Positions 24,493-33,573 of a DNA stretch of 35,320 nucleotides are shown here, one piece after another (position 1 is the first letter of the stretch; every line of letters begins with the position of its first letter). The position numbers were made by a program, and so were the translations under genes. The stretch is taken from contig DBCR01000056.1 of assembly GCA_002293125.1 (NCBI GenBank), positions 1 to 35,320 on the forward strand. The letters are read 5' to 3'. The DNA is from Opitutia bacterium UBA953. GTDB taxonomy: Bacteria; Verrucomicrobiota; Verrucomicrobiia; Opitutales; UBA953. The notes under the pieces were generated by a model. That model searched no databases and was not told where the DNA came from. It saw only the letters and a program-made list of their open reading frames with translations.

Positions 24493-27400
24493 CGTCTTGA
24501 GGTAGGCGAAGAGGTCCGTGATCTGCTCGTCCGTGAAGCCGTCGAGCAAGCCTTCCGGCATGAGCGAACGGCGCAGGTATTTAGCGGAAGCCACTTCAGC
24601 CTTGGGCACGCGACGGTCGGCGCCGCCGGCCTGACGGATCACGTAAGCCGTGGCATCCTCGGAGACGTAGAAAGCCTCGATGACCTCACCAGCCTTTAGC
24701 TTCATCTGGAAGATACGGTAAGCGGCCTCGATGGCGGCGTTGGGCTCGATGATATTGCGGATGACGGCTTCCATGCCCATCGCGCCCGCGCCGGACAGGT
24801 TGGGTCCGAGCTGGCCGCCTTGACCGTTGATCACGTGGCAGGCCTGGCAGAGCGCGACGAGGACCTTGCCCTTCGTGGCGTCGCCGGCCTTGGCCGACAG
24901 CGCCATGAAGCGGGCCGTCTTCTGCTCGACCGCGGCGAACTGCTCGGCGTTGAGGAGCGGCGGCGCATCGGTGGTACGTACGACCTTGGCGCCCTTACCG
25001 AGTTTACCCCAGGCGGCGTCGCCGCTGGCCGACGCGAACACCAGCGACTGCGGAAGCTTTTCGCCAGCAAAAGTGCGGGTCATGTTCGTACGGACTTCGG
25101 ACGGCTTGCGCTCGACGTCCCAGATACGGTATTCAGCGAAAGCACCCTGCGTGCCGGCTCCCGGCGAAGACCAGCCGAGGGTCAGGCCAGGGATGTCCTG
25201 AGGCAGGGCCGACTTCGAAGTTCCGGTGAGTTCGCCGTCCTGGAAGAGGCGTAGGATCCCGGCGGAGTCACGCGTGAGCGCGACATGCGTCCAGATACCC
25301 GGGGAGGTCGGCTTGGCTGAGACGACGGCGTCGCGGATCTTCGAGCCCATGTAGGCACGGAAGACGCCGCCTGCGAAATTAAGGTCCAGCTTGTCCGCCG
25401 AACCGAGGATGCTGTCGTTATTATCGATCTTACCGTCAAGCCGCACCCAGGTCTCCACGGTGAAGGCACCCTTGAGGACGAGGCCGGACTTGGCGACGGC
25501 ATCATTGGTGCCGTCGAGGGCCAAGACGCCGCGGAAGACGCCACCCAGCTGAGCGGAGACGACCGCGAGTTCGGGACTATCGCCCAAGGCGATGGCCAGC
25601 TTCTCGGCGACGGGGGTCTCGATGTCGGCGACGGCGACGGATTTGTCGGCTAGGCCCGCGGCGATGGCCTTAGCTCCCGCCTTGGTGCCGCTGATGCCAT
25701 CGAGCACGACCTTGCGGTCGTTCACGGAAAGGGCCGGATAAAGCTTCATCGCGAGCGCGGAAGCCTGCGGCGCACGCGAGGCGACGAGGGCGCGTAGGGC
25801 CAGATTCGAAACCTCGGCCGGCGACGTGCCGACGAGTGCGGCGACGGCATCTGGCTTCGTCGTGCGCAACTGCTGCAGACTGATGAGCGCATCGCGACGA
25901 GACTCCTCGCGTCCGACCAAGGCGAGCAGGTCGTCTTCGAGCGCAAGCAGCTGGAAGCCGCCGATGAGTTGTGCGGCCAAGGCACGCTCGGCCACACCTT
26001 GGGCGAGCAAAGCCTTGGCGGCCTCGGCGACGACAGGTCCGACCTTGGCCGGATCGAGATCCGTACGCATGACGAGCAGGATTTCCACGACGCGGTTACG
26101 CACAGCGGCGTCGGCCAGGAGCTTGCGCAGAACGGCGACGCTCTCCGGCTGGTCGAGGGTCTTGGCCACGGCGAAGAGTTCATCCGGCCCAGGAGCGCGG
26201 TTCAGCTGACCGACGAGTTCGGCGACGAGCGGAGCGCCGACCTTGGGGTCGAGCGCGAGCGCGGCGAACATGCGTCCTTCGGCGGGGAGAGACTTTGCTT
26301 CCTGCGAGGCAAGGAAGGTGGCGACGGCCTCCGGCTGACGCTCGAGATACATGCGCACGAGGAAACGTTCGAAATCCCGCTCATAGGCGGCGCCGACCTT
26401 TATCGGCTTGCCGCGGCGATCAGGGGCGACAGGCCCTTCGAGCGACGGGCCGGCGAAACGCATCAGCGCGCCGAGGGCGGCCGGCCACTTGGCGGAAGAT
26501 TCACCGAGAGCCTTGATGGCGGCGGCGCGGACTTCCGTGTCAGGATCGGAGGAGAGTGCGGCGAGAGATTCGTGTTGCGGCGTCCAGACACCGAAGTGGC
26601 GAAGGGCATTCACCGCTTCGCGACGGATGTTGCGATTGGGGTCGGCCAGCAGACGCATGGCCAACGGTCCGATCTTACGTCCATGCTCGCCCAGCACCCA
26701 GAGGGCCTGGATACGGCGGGCGGCGGGCGCGGCGATGTCACCGGCGATCGCGGCGAGCGTGCCTTCGAGGGCTTCGCCTTCGTTGCCACGGTCGGCGAGC
26801 GTTTGCCAGGCGAGATGGGCGTCGCCGACGATCTTGGAGCCCAGGCGCGCGACCAGGTCGGCGGAAGTGAGCTTGGTGTAATCCGGCACCACCTGAGGAA
26901 CAAAGCCCTTCGGCTTGATGCGCCAGATGCGGCCGGACTGCTTATCGCGGTCCGGATGGTTACGGGCGACCTCGTTATGGCTGATGATCTTGTTATACCA
27001 ATCGATGACGTAAAGGCAGCCATCTGGACCCATCGTCATCGCGATCGGACGGAAGAACGGGTCGTCGCAGCTGACGAAGTCCTCGAGCTTCTCGAGGCGA
27101 TAGCCCGAGCCCTCGCGATGCTGGCGGACGGCGTTGACCTTCGAGGTGATCGGGTTGGCGATATACATCACGCCGTCGTAGCCCTTCGGCCAGACGCCGA
27201 CGTCGGAGAGCGCGAGGCCGCTCAGGCCGCTGCCGCTCATCTTGAAATCAGGAGCCTGGACGGGGAACGGCGGCTGGTAGGATTTCGCGAGGCGGTCCGC
27301 GCAGCCGGGATAGAGCGCGTATTCATGGAACGGCATGACCGGGTAGCCGTAGTCATTAGCCTCCTGGATGAATGCCTCTCCTTCACCGGTGAGGACGAGA

Positions 27401-28737
27401 CCCCAGATGTTGCAGGGACCGATGCTCGTCGGCTCGAAGAAGCTGCCGTCCGGACGGAAGCGGGCCATGCGGGTGTTCGGGAAGTCGGTGACGTCGCCCT
27501 TGGTGGACGTGACCTTGCCTGAATTGAAGGCGCCTTGGGCGAGCCAGAACCAACCGAACGGCGCGCGGGTGAACTGGTGCGGGAAGAGGTGCGAATCCTG
27601 GATGCCGAAGCCGGTCAGCAAGACCTCGCGCTTGTCGGCCTTGCCGTCGCCGTCGGTGTCGCGAAGGAACACCACGTCGTGGCCGTGCTGGACGACCGCG
27701 CCATCCTTATACGGCAGGACACCTTCCGGGATCGCCAGGCCGTCGGCGAAAGCGCGCGGCTGGCGGACGCCCGCCTCGAAAGGCTTGTCGAAGAGGACGA
27801 CCTTGTCGCGGGCCTTGGACTTATAAAGGGCCTCGGCGGCGGCGGGGTTCTCGTTGGCATCGACCGGGTATTCCAGCGCGGTGCTGGACCACGCCCTGCC
27901 CTGCTGGTCGAAGATCAGCATGATGAACTTACCGAAGTCAGCGGATTCCTTGGCGAAGAGCTCGATCTCGAAGCCCTCGGGCAGCTTGAACAGCTTCTGC
28001 TGCTCCTCGGCGGTGCGGCGCACGCCCTGCACGTCGTTGTAGCTCGTGTCCTTGCGGGGAGAGGCCGCCTTGGCCGGCTCGGCCTTCTTCGCGGTCGGCT
28101 TCACCTTATCCCAGGTCAGGGCGCCGGGCGTGGCGGGAAGTTCTTCAATCGTAATGTCCTTGGCCTGGATCTCGGCCATGCCGCCGGAATGGATTTGGAT
28201 GCCGATCTTGCCGTCGGCGGCGATATTCGGTTCGGTCTCGACGTAATCCAGCGCGGGCACGCCATTGACCCAGCTGCGGATGCGATTCCCTTCGGCAAGG
28301 ATGCGATATTCGTTCCATTCGCCTTCCTTGACGGCGGCGAGCACGGCGGCGGCGTCCTTCGACTGAGCGATGACCTTGTTGCGGCGGCTCTCGTCGTAGA
28401 TCTTGCCGTACCAGCCCTTACCGTAGTCCACCTGGTAGCCGCTCATCTCCGAGCTATTCGGCACACGCACGCTGCGCATCTGGATACCGCTGTTGACGAA
28501 ACCCGTGCCCGTGAGGCGGAGCTTGATGCGTAGGTCAAAATTCTGGTACGACTTCTCCGTCGCGAGGAAGAAGTTCTTCGGGACCTTCGTCGTAAGCGAA
28601 CCGCCGCGGATCTCGCCAGCCTCGACGCGCCACCAGGCGGCGTCACCTTCCCAGCCTGACAGCGTCTTGCCATCGAAGAGGGAGACCGGGGCGGAGTGGG
28701 CGGTGAGGGCGAGGAACAGGGCCAGGAAACAGCGCAT
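24484..28737 (-). CDS. Giant secreted PVC-type multidomain c-type cytochrome with DUF1080 and LamG modules
   Basis: The 1417-residue protein starts with a signal peptide (MRCFLALFLALTAHSA). Domain 1 (about 17-205) is DUF1080, a LamG-like fold called 3-keto-disaccharide hydrolase, with SLFDGKTLSGW, NSGIQMRS, WNEYRILAEGNRI and IGIQIHSGG. Domain 2 (about 247-605) is the PVC-type dehydrogenase/beta-propeller region with FLRDTDGDGKADKREVL, GPCNIWGL and MGPDGCLYVIDWYNKII. An Ala/Leu-rich HEAT-repeat region follows (about 606-1050), then a LamG/concanavalin domain (about 1059-1230: TVETWVRLDG, IWTHVALTRD). A C-terminal cytochrome c has CQACH heme attachment near 1296-1300. It probably passes electrons from periplasmic sugar oxidation to the respiratory chain. 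ATG 28737 is chosen because the signal peptide begins there. Confidence 0.9.
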   Translation of the reverse strand: MRCFLALFLALTAHSAPVSLFDGKTLSGWEGDAAWWRVEAGEIRGGSLTTKVPKNFFLATEKSYQNFDLRIKLRLTGTGFVNSGIQMRSVRVPNSSEMSGYQVDYGKGWYGKIYDESRRNKVIAQSKDAAAVLAAVKEGEWNEYRILAEGNRIRSWVNGVPALDYVETEPNIAADGKIGIQIHSGGMAEIQAKDITIEELPATPGALTWDKVKPTAKKAEPAKAASPRKDTSYNDVQGVRRTAEEQQKLFKLPEGFEIELFAKESADFGKFIMLIFDQQGRAWSSTALEYPVDANENPAAAEALYKSKARDKVVLFDKPFEAGVRQPRAFADGLAIPEGVLPYKDGAVVQHGHDVVFLRDTDGDGKADKREVLLTGFGIQDSHLFPHQFTRAPFGWFWLAQGAFNSGKVTSTKGDVTDFPNTRMARFRPDGSFFEPTSIGPCNIWGLVLTGEGEAFIQEANDYGYPVMPFHEYALYPGCADRLAKSYQPPFPVQAPDFKMSGSGLSGLALSDVGVWPKGYDGVMYIANPITSKVNAVRQHREGSGYRLEKLEDFVSCDDPFFRPIAMTMGPDGCLYVIDWYNKIISHNEVARNHPDRDKQSGRIWRIKPKGFVPQVVPDYTKLTSADLVARLGSKIVGDAHLAWQTLADRGNEGEALEGTLAAIAGDIAAPAARRIQALWVLGEHGRKIGPLAMRLLADPNRNIRREAVNALRHFGVWTPQHESLAALSSDPDTEVRAAAIKALGESSAKWPAALGALMRFAGPSLEGPVAPDRRGKPIKVGAAYERDFERFLVRMYLERQPEAVATFLASQEAKSLPAEGRMFAALALDPKVGAPLVAELVGQLNRAPGPDELFAVAKTLDQPESVAVLRKLLADAAVRNRVVEILLVMRTDLDPAKVGPVVAEAAKALLAQGVAERALAAQLIGGFQLLALEDDLLALVGREESRRDALISLQQLRTTKPDAVAALVGTSPAEVSNLALRALVASRAPQASALAMKLYPALSVNDRKVVLDGISGTKAGAKAIAAGLADKSVAVADIETPVAEKLAIALGDSPELAVVSAQLGGVFRGVLALDGTNDAVAKSGLVLKGAFTVETWVRLDGKIDNNDSILGSADKLDLNFAGGVFRAYMGSKIRDAVVSAKPTSPGIWTHVALTRDSAGILRLFQDGELTGTSKSALPQDIPGLTLGWSSPGAGTQGAFAEYRIWDVERKPSEVRTNMTRTFAGEKLPQSLVFASASGDAAWGKLGKGAKVVRTTDAPPLLNAEQFAAVEQKTARFMALSAKAGDATKGKVLVALCQACHVINGQGGQLGPNLSGAGAMGMEAVIRNIIEPNAAIEAAYRIFQMKLKAGEVIEAFYVSEDATAYVIRQAGGADRRVPKAEVASAKYLRRSLMPEGLLDGFTDEQITDLFAYLKTLK

Positions 28738-28884
28738 GGGAAGTGGGGTTGCTTGGAAGTTAGCCCTCCGCCGGCCGCCCACAACCCTGCTCGTCATCTC
28801 ATGTTGCAACCCGATTACCTCCAAAAGCACATCCGCCGGCACGACACGCTTGCGTCCCCCGCCTTAACCGCCTGTTTTCTCTGC

Positions 28885-29430
28885 ATGTCCTCGACCCACA
28901 AACTCATCCGCGACTGCGCCGCGACCTTGATCCCTGCCGGGGATGTCGTGGTACTGGAAAGCGGGACGGAAGTCACGGTCACCCAGGCGCTCGGCGGCTC
29001 GGTCACCGTCCGCACCCCGATGGGCCTCTTTCGTATCGCCCCGGCGGACATCGAAGCCCTCGGCACCGACGCCGTCAGCCAATACGGCAAGAAGGACGAG
29101 GCCGTCATCAGCGGCCCGGTGAACCAGGAAGCCCTCTGGGAAGCGCTCAAGGGATGCTTCGATCCGGAAATCCCGGTCAATATCGTGGACCTCGGCCTCA
29201 TCTATCACCTCGAACTCTCGCCCGGCGAGCGCGGTGGACAGAAGGTCGCCGCGAAGATGACGCTGACCGCGCAAGGTTGCGGCATGGGTCCCGTCATCGC
29301 GGCCGACGCGAAGTCGAAGATGGAAGCCCTGCCCGGCGTGGAATCCGCTGAAGTCGAGATCGTGTGGGACCCGGTCTGGAATCCACGCATGATCTCCGAG
29401 GCGGGCCGCAAGCAGCTCGGCCTCGAGTGA
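28885..29430 (+). CDS. sufT: SufT-type iron-sulfur assembly protein (DUF59/MIP18 family)
   Basis: The 181-residue protein has the long-form SufT layout. The N-terminal LIRDCAATLIPAGD, GTEVTVTQALGGSVTV and GLFRIAPADIEALG are followed by the DUF59 domain with CFDPEIPVNIVDLGLIYHLEL, MTLTAQGCGMGPVIAADAK and VWDPVWNPRMIS. SufT assists maturation of iron-sulfur proteins; here it is not beside the suf genes. ATG 28885 gives the usual N-terminus. An upstream in-frame ATG at 28801 would add 28 residues not typical of the family. It begins a plus-strand trio (sufT, radical SAM, transporter) joined by one-base TGATG overlaps. The 147-base gap to the divergent cytochrome gene holds no other recognised feature. 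Confidence 0.92.
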   Translation: MSSTHKLIRDCAATLIPAGDVVVLESGTEVTVTQALGGSVTVRTPMGLFRIAPADIEALGTDAVSQYGKKDEAVISGPVNQEALWEALKGCFDPEIPVNIVDLGLIYHLELSPGERGGQKVAAKMTLTAQGCGMGPVIAADAKSKMEALPGVESAEVEIVWDPVWNPRMISEAGRKQLGLE

Positions 29431-30569
29431 TGTCCGCGCCCGTCCAGTCCGCGACGGCCCTCTACCTGCACGTCCCGTTCTGCGCGTCGTCGTGCGACTT
29501 CTGCTCGTTCTACCAGGAGCAGCCGAAACGCGGCGAAATCGACCGCTACCTCTCCGCCATCGAAAGGGAGATGGAACTCCACCCGCCTGGCCGGGTCGAA
29601 ACCGCCTTCTGGGGCGGCGGCACGCCGGGGCTCCTGCCCGCGGAAGACCTGTTGCGACTGGGCAAGGCCATGACCCAGGCCGCCGGCCGGCCCGGCGAAT
29701 GGACCGTCGAGCTGGCGCCATCTTCCGTGCGCGCCGATAAGCTCGCCGCGCTCAAGGAGATCGGCGTCACGCGCGTCTCGATGGGCGTGCAGAGCTTCGA
29801 CGACGTCACGCTGGACGCCCTCGGCCGCCGTCATTCACCCAAGCAGATCATGGAGGCCTGGGAACTGATCGAGGCCGCCGGCTTCGCTTCACGCAACCTC
29901 GACCTCATCTTCGCCATCCCCGGCCAAGACGAGAAGCGCTGGACCGACGACCTGCATCGCGCGATGTCGCTCAAGCCTGACCACCTATCGACCTACTGCC
30001 TGACCTTCGAGGAGGATACCGCGATGTTCGTGAAGCTCTCGCAGGGCAAGGTGAAGATCGACCGCGAGCTAGAAGCCCGCCTCTATCGCCGGACCTGGGA
30101 GACGCTCGATGAAAACGGCTACGTCCAATACGAGACCTCGAACTTCGCCCACGCTGGCCATGCGTGCCGGCATAACCTCATCACCTGGGAGATGGGCGCG
30201 TGGATCGGCTACGGCCCTTCCGCCTCGTCGCAGTGGGGCTCTCGCCGCTGGACGAACCCCTCGAATCTCGATCAATGGATCAAAGGCATCGAAGCCAGCC
30301 AACCCGTGCTCGAGCAGGTCAAGGACCTTAGCCCCCCGGACCTGCTCTGCGACGCACTCGTCTTCGGGTTACGCCTCAACGCCGGCGTCGATCCGCATGC
30401 GCTGGCCGCGCGCTTCGACGCGCCCCTGCCGCAGGGCGTAAGCAAGTTATTCGCCGACCTCATCGAGGAAGGCCTCATGGAACTCGCCGGCCCGAACTTC
30501 CGTCTGACCGGCGAAGGACGCATGCGGGCCGACGCCGTCGGCGTCGCCGTGCTGGAGAAATTCGACTGA
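29430..30569 (+). CDS. hemW: Radical SAM HemW-like protein (coproporphyrinogen oxidase-like)
   Basis: The 379-residue protein begins with LYLHVPFCASSCDFCSFYQ, in which C-x3-C-x2-C binds the 4Fe-4S cluster of radical SAM enzymes. FWGGGTPGLL, TRVSMGVQSFDD, NLDLIFAIPGQ and YCLTFEEDT are HemN/HemW blocks. A C-terminal HemN_C-like region follows CRHNLITWEMGAWIGYGPSA. HemW proteins act as heme chaperones rather than oxidases. This one has CSF rather than the usual CDF after the cluster motif, so a different substrate cannot be excluded. It overlaps sufT by one base (TGATG), a sensible pairing because the enzyme needs a 4Fe-4S cluster. The in-frame extension upstream overlaps sufT and was rejected. 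Confidence 0.88.
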   Translation: MSAPVQSATALYLHVPFCASSCDFCSFYQEQPKRGEIDRYLSAIEREMELHPPGRVETAFWGGGTPGLLPAEDLLRLGKAMTQAAGRPGEWTVELAPSSVRADKLAALKEIGVTRVSMGVQSFDDVTLDALGRRHSPKQIMEAWELIEAAGFASRNLDLIFAIPGQDEKRWTDDLHRAMSLKPDHLSTYCLTFEEDTAMFVKLSQGKVKIDRELEARLYRRTWETLDENGYVQYETSNFAHAGHACRHNLITWEMGAWIGYGPSASSQWGSRRWTNPSNLDQWIKGIEASQPVLEQVKDLSPPDLLCDALVFGLRLNAGVDPHALAARFDAPLPQGVSKLFADLIEEGLMELAGPNFRLTGEGRMRADAVGVAVLEKFD

Positions 30570-31459
30570 TGGAATACGCGCTCGGAGCAGCATTTTTATA
30601 CGCCTGGTCCGTGACGTGCGCCCGTCGTAGCTCCGCGTACCACGGACCCGACCTCGCGAACCTCGGTCGCCTGCTGGTTGGGATTGTCCTCGTCGGTCTC
30701 GTCGTCGTCCTCAGCGAACGGCAACCCTTCTCCGCCGGCTGGGGCTGGCTGATCCTCGGCGGCGCCCTCGGGCTCGGCGTCGGCGACATCGCCCTCTTCC
30801 ACGCCCTGCCCCGCATCGGCGTCGGCCTCACGATGCTGCTCACCCAGTGCCTCGCCGCGCCGTTCGCGCTCATCCTTGAATATCAGGCGCTCGGACATTC
30901 ACCCAACGGGGCGCAGATGCTGGCGGCTCTCGTCATCCTCATCGGCGTCGGCGTCGCGCTCGGGGCGCCCGCCGAAGGCGACCCAGCGGACCGTCGTACC
31001 GGCGTGTGGCTCGGCGTGCTCTCGGCCCTCGGCCAGGCTTGCGGCGCGGTGAGCACCCCACTGACCGTCGAAGCGTGCAAGCAAGCCGGAGAAACTATTC
31101 CGGATGGCTTCGCCCAGGCATTCGTGCGCCTGCTCGGGGGCGTTCCTGTCGTATTGCTCTTCCTACTGTGGGCATCGCGCAAGGAGGGCCTGCTCGCGAA
31201 GGTGCGCCGACCCTATGCCTTTGGCTCCGCTCCTTGGTGGATGCTCATGAACGGCATCTCCGGCCCGGCGCTCGGCGTGGCCTGCTACCAGTGGGCCCTC
31301 ACGCAACACCCCGCCGCGCTCGTGCTCAGCGTGGTCGCCCTGACGCCGCTCATCGGCCTCGTGATGCAATGGGTCATCGAAGGCCAGCGTCCCTCGTGGC
31401 GCCTCTGGCTCGGCGGCGCGATTGGCATCCTCGGCGTGATCCTGCTGACCCGTCCCTAA
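30569..31459 (+). CDS. EamA/DMT-family transporter (10 transmembrane segments)
   Basis: The 296-residue, very hydrophobic protein has two similar halves (residues about 1-135 and 150-295), as expected of drug/metabolite transporter (EamA) proteins. LGLGVGDIALFHALPRIGVGLTMLLTQ and, in the second half, WALTQHPAALVLSVVALTPLIGL are the matching end segments of the two repeats. Substrate unknown; family members export amino acids, metabolites or drugs. ATG 30569 overlaps the HemW-like stop by one base, so the three plus-strand genes are translationally linked, although no functional link to heme or iron-sulfur metabolism is known. Its stop overlaps that of the convergent symporter gene by four bases. 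Confidence 0.88.
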   Translation: MEYALGAAFLYAWSVTCARRSSAYHGPDLANLGRLLVGIVLVGLVVVLSERQPFSAGWGWLILGGALGLGVGDIALFHALPRIGVGLTMLLTQCLAAPFALILEYQALGHSPNGAQMLAALVILIGVGVALGAPAEGDPADRRTGVWLGVLSALGQACGAVSTPLTVEACKQAGETIPDGFAQAFVRLLGGVPVVLLFLLWASRKEGLLAKVRRPYAFGSAPWWMLMNGISGPALGVACYQWALTQHPAALVLSVVALTPLIGLVMQWVIEGQRPSWRLWLGGAIGILGVILLTRP

Positions 31460-32775
31460 GTCGACGATACGTCAACCTTGCGCTCGTAGACATCGACCAC
31501 GGCGGCCGTCACCAAGTCTGCGCCGACATTCGTCGTCGTGCGGGCCATGTCGAGGATCCGGTCCACGCCGAGCACGATTCCGATACCCTCGGCGGGGATA
31601 CCGAACGTCACCAGCAGTCCGGCGATCAGCGGCAACGAGCCGCCCGGGATACCGGCGACAGCGACGGCGCTCAGCACGGAGAGGCAGAGCAGCATCAGCT
31701 GCTGGCCGGCGGAAAGATCCACGCCGAAGACCTGAGCGACGAAGAGCACCACGCAGCCTTCGAAGAGGGCCGTACCGCTCATGTTCATGGTCGCGCCGAG
31801 AGGCAGAACGAAGCCGACCACGCTGGGCTCGAGGCCGAGGGTGTGCTTGGAGCACTCCAGCGCGGCGGGAAGGGTCGCGTTGCTGGAACTCGTCGAGAAA
31901 GCGGTGACCAGCACCCCCCGGATATCACGGAAGAACGCCAGCGGCTTGCGATCCGTCCAGAACCGCAGCCACAGCGACAGGACGCCGAAGAGATGGAGGA
32001 ACATGACCGCAAGGCAGCCGAGGACGAAGACCCCGAGGGCGAGCAGGATGTCGAGCCCGACCTTGACGATGACACTATAGATCATCAGCGGCACGGCGTA
32101 GGGTGCGAGCTTCAGGGCAATCCGCACGATGCCCGTCATGAGCTCAGCAACGAGGTCGAGCGTCGAAAGCAGTTGCTGGCGTTTCGTGTCGGATAGCTGC
32201 GTGCCGACGACGCCGACGAGCAGAGCGAAGAGGATGAGTGGAAGGATATCGCCGAGTGCGCCGTTGGTGTGGCCGACGACGGCGCCGAAGAGATTCTTGG
32301 GCATGAACATCTCCACGAGGCCGGACAAGGACATGGTCGGCGTGGCCGCAGCCACGGCGACATGCTTCTGCGCGGCACCGCCGTACTCGTGCATGAGCAT
32401 GGCCTTCGCGGCCGTATCCAGCTGGTCACCTGGGCGGAGGATATTCATCATCAACAGACCAAGGCCGACGGCGATGGCCATGTTAAGGAAGAACAGGGCA
32501 AAGGTGCGACCGGCGAGCGGCCCGAGGCGATCGAGTCGTCCCAACTGGGCCACGCCGGCTGCGAGCGAGGCGAACACCAGCGGAATCACCACGAAGAACA
32601 GCAGGCGGAGGAAGATCTGGCCGAACGGATCGAAGACGTTCGTCGCGACCTTGCGCATGAAAGCGAGGGACGACGGCGAATAATGGCCGGCTCCAAGGGT
32701 GATAAGGCCGGCGACGACGCCGAAGAGCAATCCGTAGAGGATACGGTTAGCGAGAGGGCGATTGGTTTCGGCCAT
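31456..32775 (-). CDS. Dicarboxylate/amino acid:cation symporter (DAACS/GltP family)
   Basis: The 439-residue polytopic protein carries hallmark motifs of the glutamate-transporter family. STSSSNATLPAALECSK is the serine-rich hairpin tip of HP1. FVLPLGATMNMSGTALFEG is TM7 with the NMSGT cation site (NMDGT in many members). GIPGGSLPLIAGLLVTFGIP is HP2. GVDRILDMARTTTNVGADLV is TM8 with the substrate-binding Asp and the Asn of the family consensus. It probably takes up a dicarboxylate or acidic amino acid with Na+ or H+; the exact substrate is not determinable. ATG 32775 gives a normal N-terminus. The gene is divergent from the secreted DUF1080 gene with a 66-base gap. Confidence 0.95.
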   Translation of the reverse strand: MAETNRPLANRILYGLLFGVVAGLITLGAGHYSPSSLAFMRKVATNVFDPFGQIFLRLLFFVVIPLVFASLAAGVAQLGRLDRLGPLAGRTFALFFLNMAIAVGLGLLMMNILRPGDQLDTAAKAMLMHEYGGAAQKHVAVAAATPTMSLSGLVEMFMPKNLFGAVVGHTNGALGDILPLILFALLVGVVGTQLSDTKRQQLLSTLDLVAELMTGIVRIALKLAPYAVPLMIYSVIVKVGLDILLALGVFVLGCLAVMFLHLFGVLSLWLRFWTDRKPLAFFRDIRGVLVTAFSTSSSNATLPAALECSKHTLGLEPSVVGFVLPLGATMNMSGTALFEGCVVLFVAQVFGVDLSAGQQLMLLCLSVLSAVAVAGIPGGSLPLIAGLLVTFGIPAEGIGIVLGVDRILDMARTTTNVGADLVTAAVVDVYERKVDVSST

Positions 32776-32841
32776 GGGGTGGAGTTGTAGGCTTTTTAGG
32801 AGCGACTGGGTTTGGCTTCCACTTTAAACCAGCCGCACCCC

Positions 32842-33573
32842 ATGAAAGCCCTGCCCTTCCTCCTCGCCGCCAGCCTGAGCCTGGGCGCCGCTGAAGTCAT
32901 CCCGCCCACACCGAAACAGACCATGCCCGTCCCTTCGGCCGAGGAAAACCTCGGATGGAAGAGCCTCTTCGACGGCAAGACCCTCAAAGGCTGGTCTGGC
33001 GATCCGAAATACTGGCGCTGCGAAGGTGGCGCGATCGTCGGCGAGATCACGCCTGAGACCATCGTAAAGCGAAATACCTTCATCATCTGGGAAGGTTCCC
33101 TGCCCGGCGATTTCGAGCTCAAGGCGGAGTATCGCATCTCGGACGCAGGCAATAGCGGCATCAACTACCACAGCGCCGACGTTGCCGGACTGACCTTCGC
33201 GCTGACCGGCCCGCAGGCCGATATCGACGGAAAGAACAAACACACCGGCCAGAACTACGAGGAACGGGGTCGCACGTTCAACGCGCTCCGCGGCCAGATC
33301 ACCCGCGTGCGTCCTGGCCAGAAAGCCGAGGTTATCGGTTCGGTGGGCGACCCGAAGGAACTTGCCACCTTCATCCGCAACGGCGGCTGGAACGAATACC
33401 ACCTCATCGTCCGCGGCGGCACGCAGGTGCACATCCTCAACGGGCATGTCATGAGCGTGGTCATCGACGACGATGCCAGGGTCCGCCATCCCGAGGGCAA
33501 GCTCGGCGTCCAGGTGCACGTCGGCCCGCCGATGAAGGTCGAATACCGCAACCTGCGCGTCAGGCAGCCCTGA
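32842..33573 (+). CDS. Secreted DUF1080 (3-keto-disaccharide hydrolase family) protein
   Basis: The 243-residue protein has a signal peptide (MKALPFLLAASLSLGAAE) and a single DUF1080 domain. Key segments are SLFDGKTLKGWSGDPKYW, FELKAEYRISDAGNSGINYH, NGGWNEYHLIVRGGTQVHIL and a final LGVQVHVGPPMKVEYRNLRV. Members of this family act on 3-keto-glycosides, though many are uncharacterised, so this is a family-level assignment. The same motifs (SLFDGKTL-GW and WNEY) occur at the N-terminus of the giant cytochrome about 4 kb away, so the two may act in one periplasmic pathway. ATG 32842 begins the signal peptide; an upstream TTG in frame was rejected. Its stop overlaps the convergent DUF3050 gene by 14 bases. 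Confidence 0.9.
   Translation: MKALPFLLAASLSLGAAEVIPPTPKQTMPVPSAEENLGWKSLFDGKTLKGWSGDPKYWRCEGGAIVGEITPETIVKRNTFIIWEGSLPGDFELKAEYRISDAGNSGINYHSADVAGLTFALTGPQADIDGKNKHTGQNYEERGRTFNALRGQITRVRPGQKAEVIGSVGDPKELATFIRNGGWNEYHLIVRGGTQVHILNGHVMSVVIDDDARVRHPEGKLGVQVHVGPPMKVEYRNLRVRQP

Noticed and set aside
25969..27522. 517-codon open frame opposite the giant cytochrome (also 27535-28533 and 23258-24505)
   Set aside because: Antisense shadow frames with Gly/Asp/Arg-rich, non-protein-like composition opposite genes with clear domains.
28801..28884. Earlier ATG for sufT at 28801
   Set aside because: The added 28 residues are not typical of SufT, and the ATG at 28885 directly precedes the conserved N-terminus.
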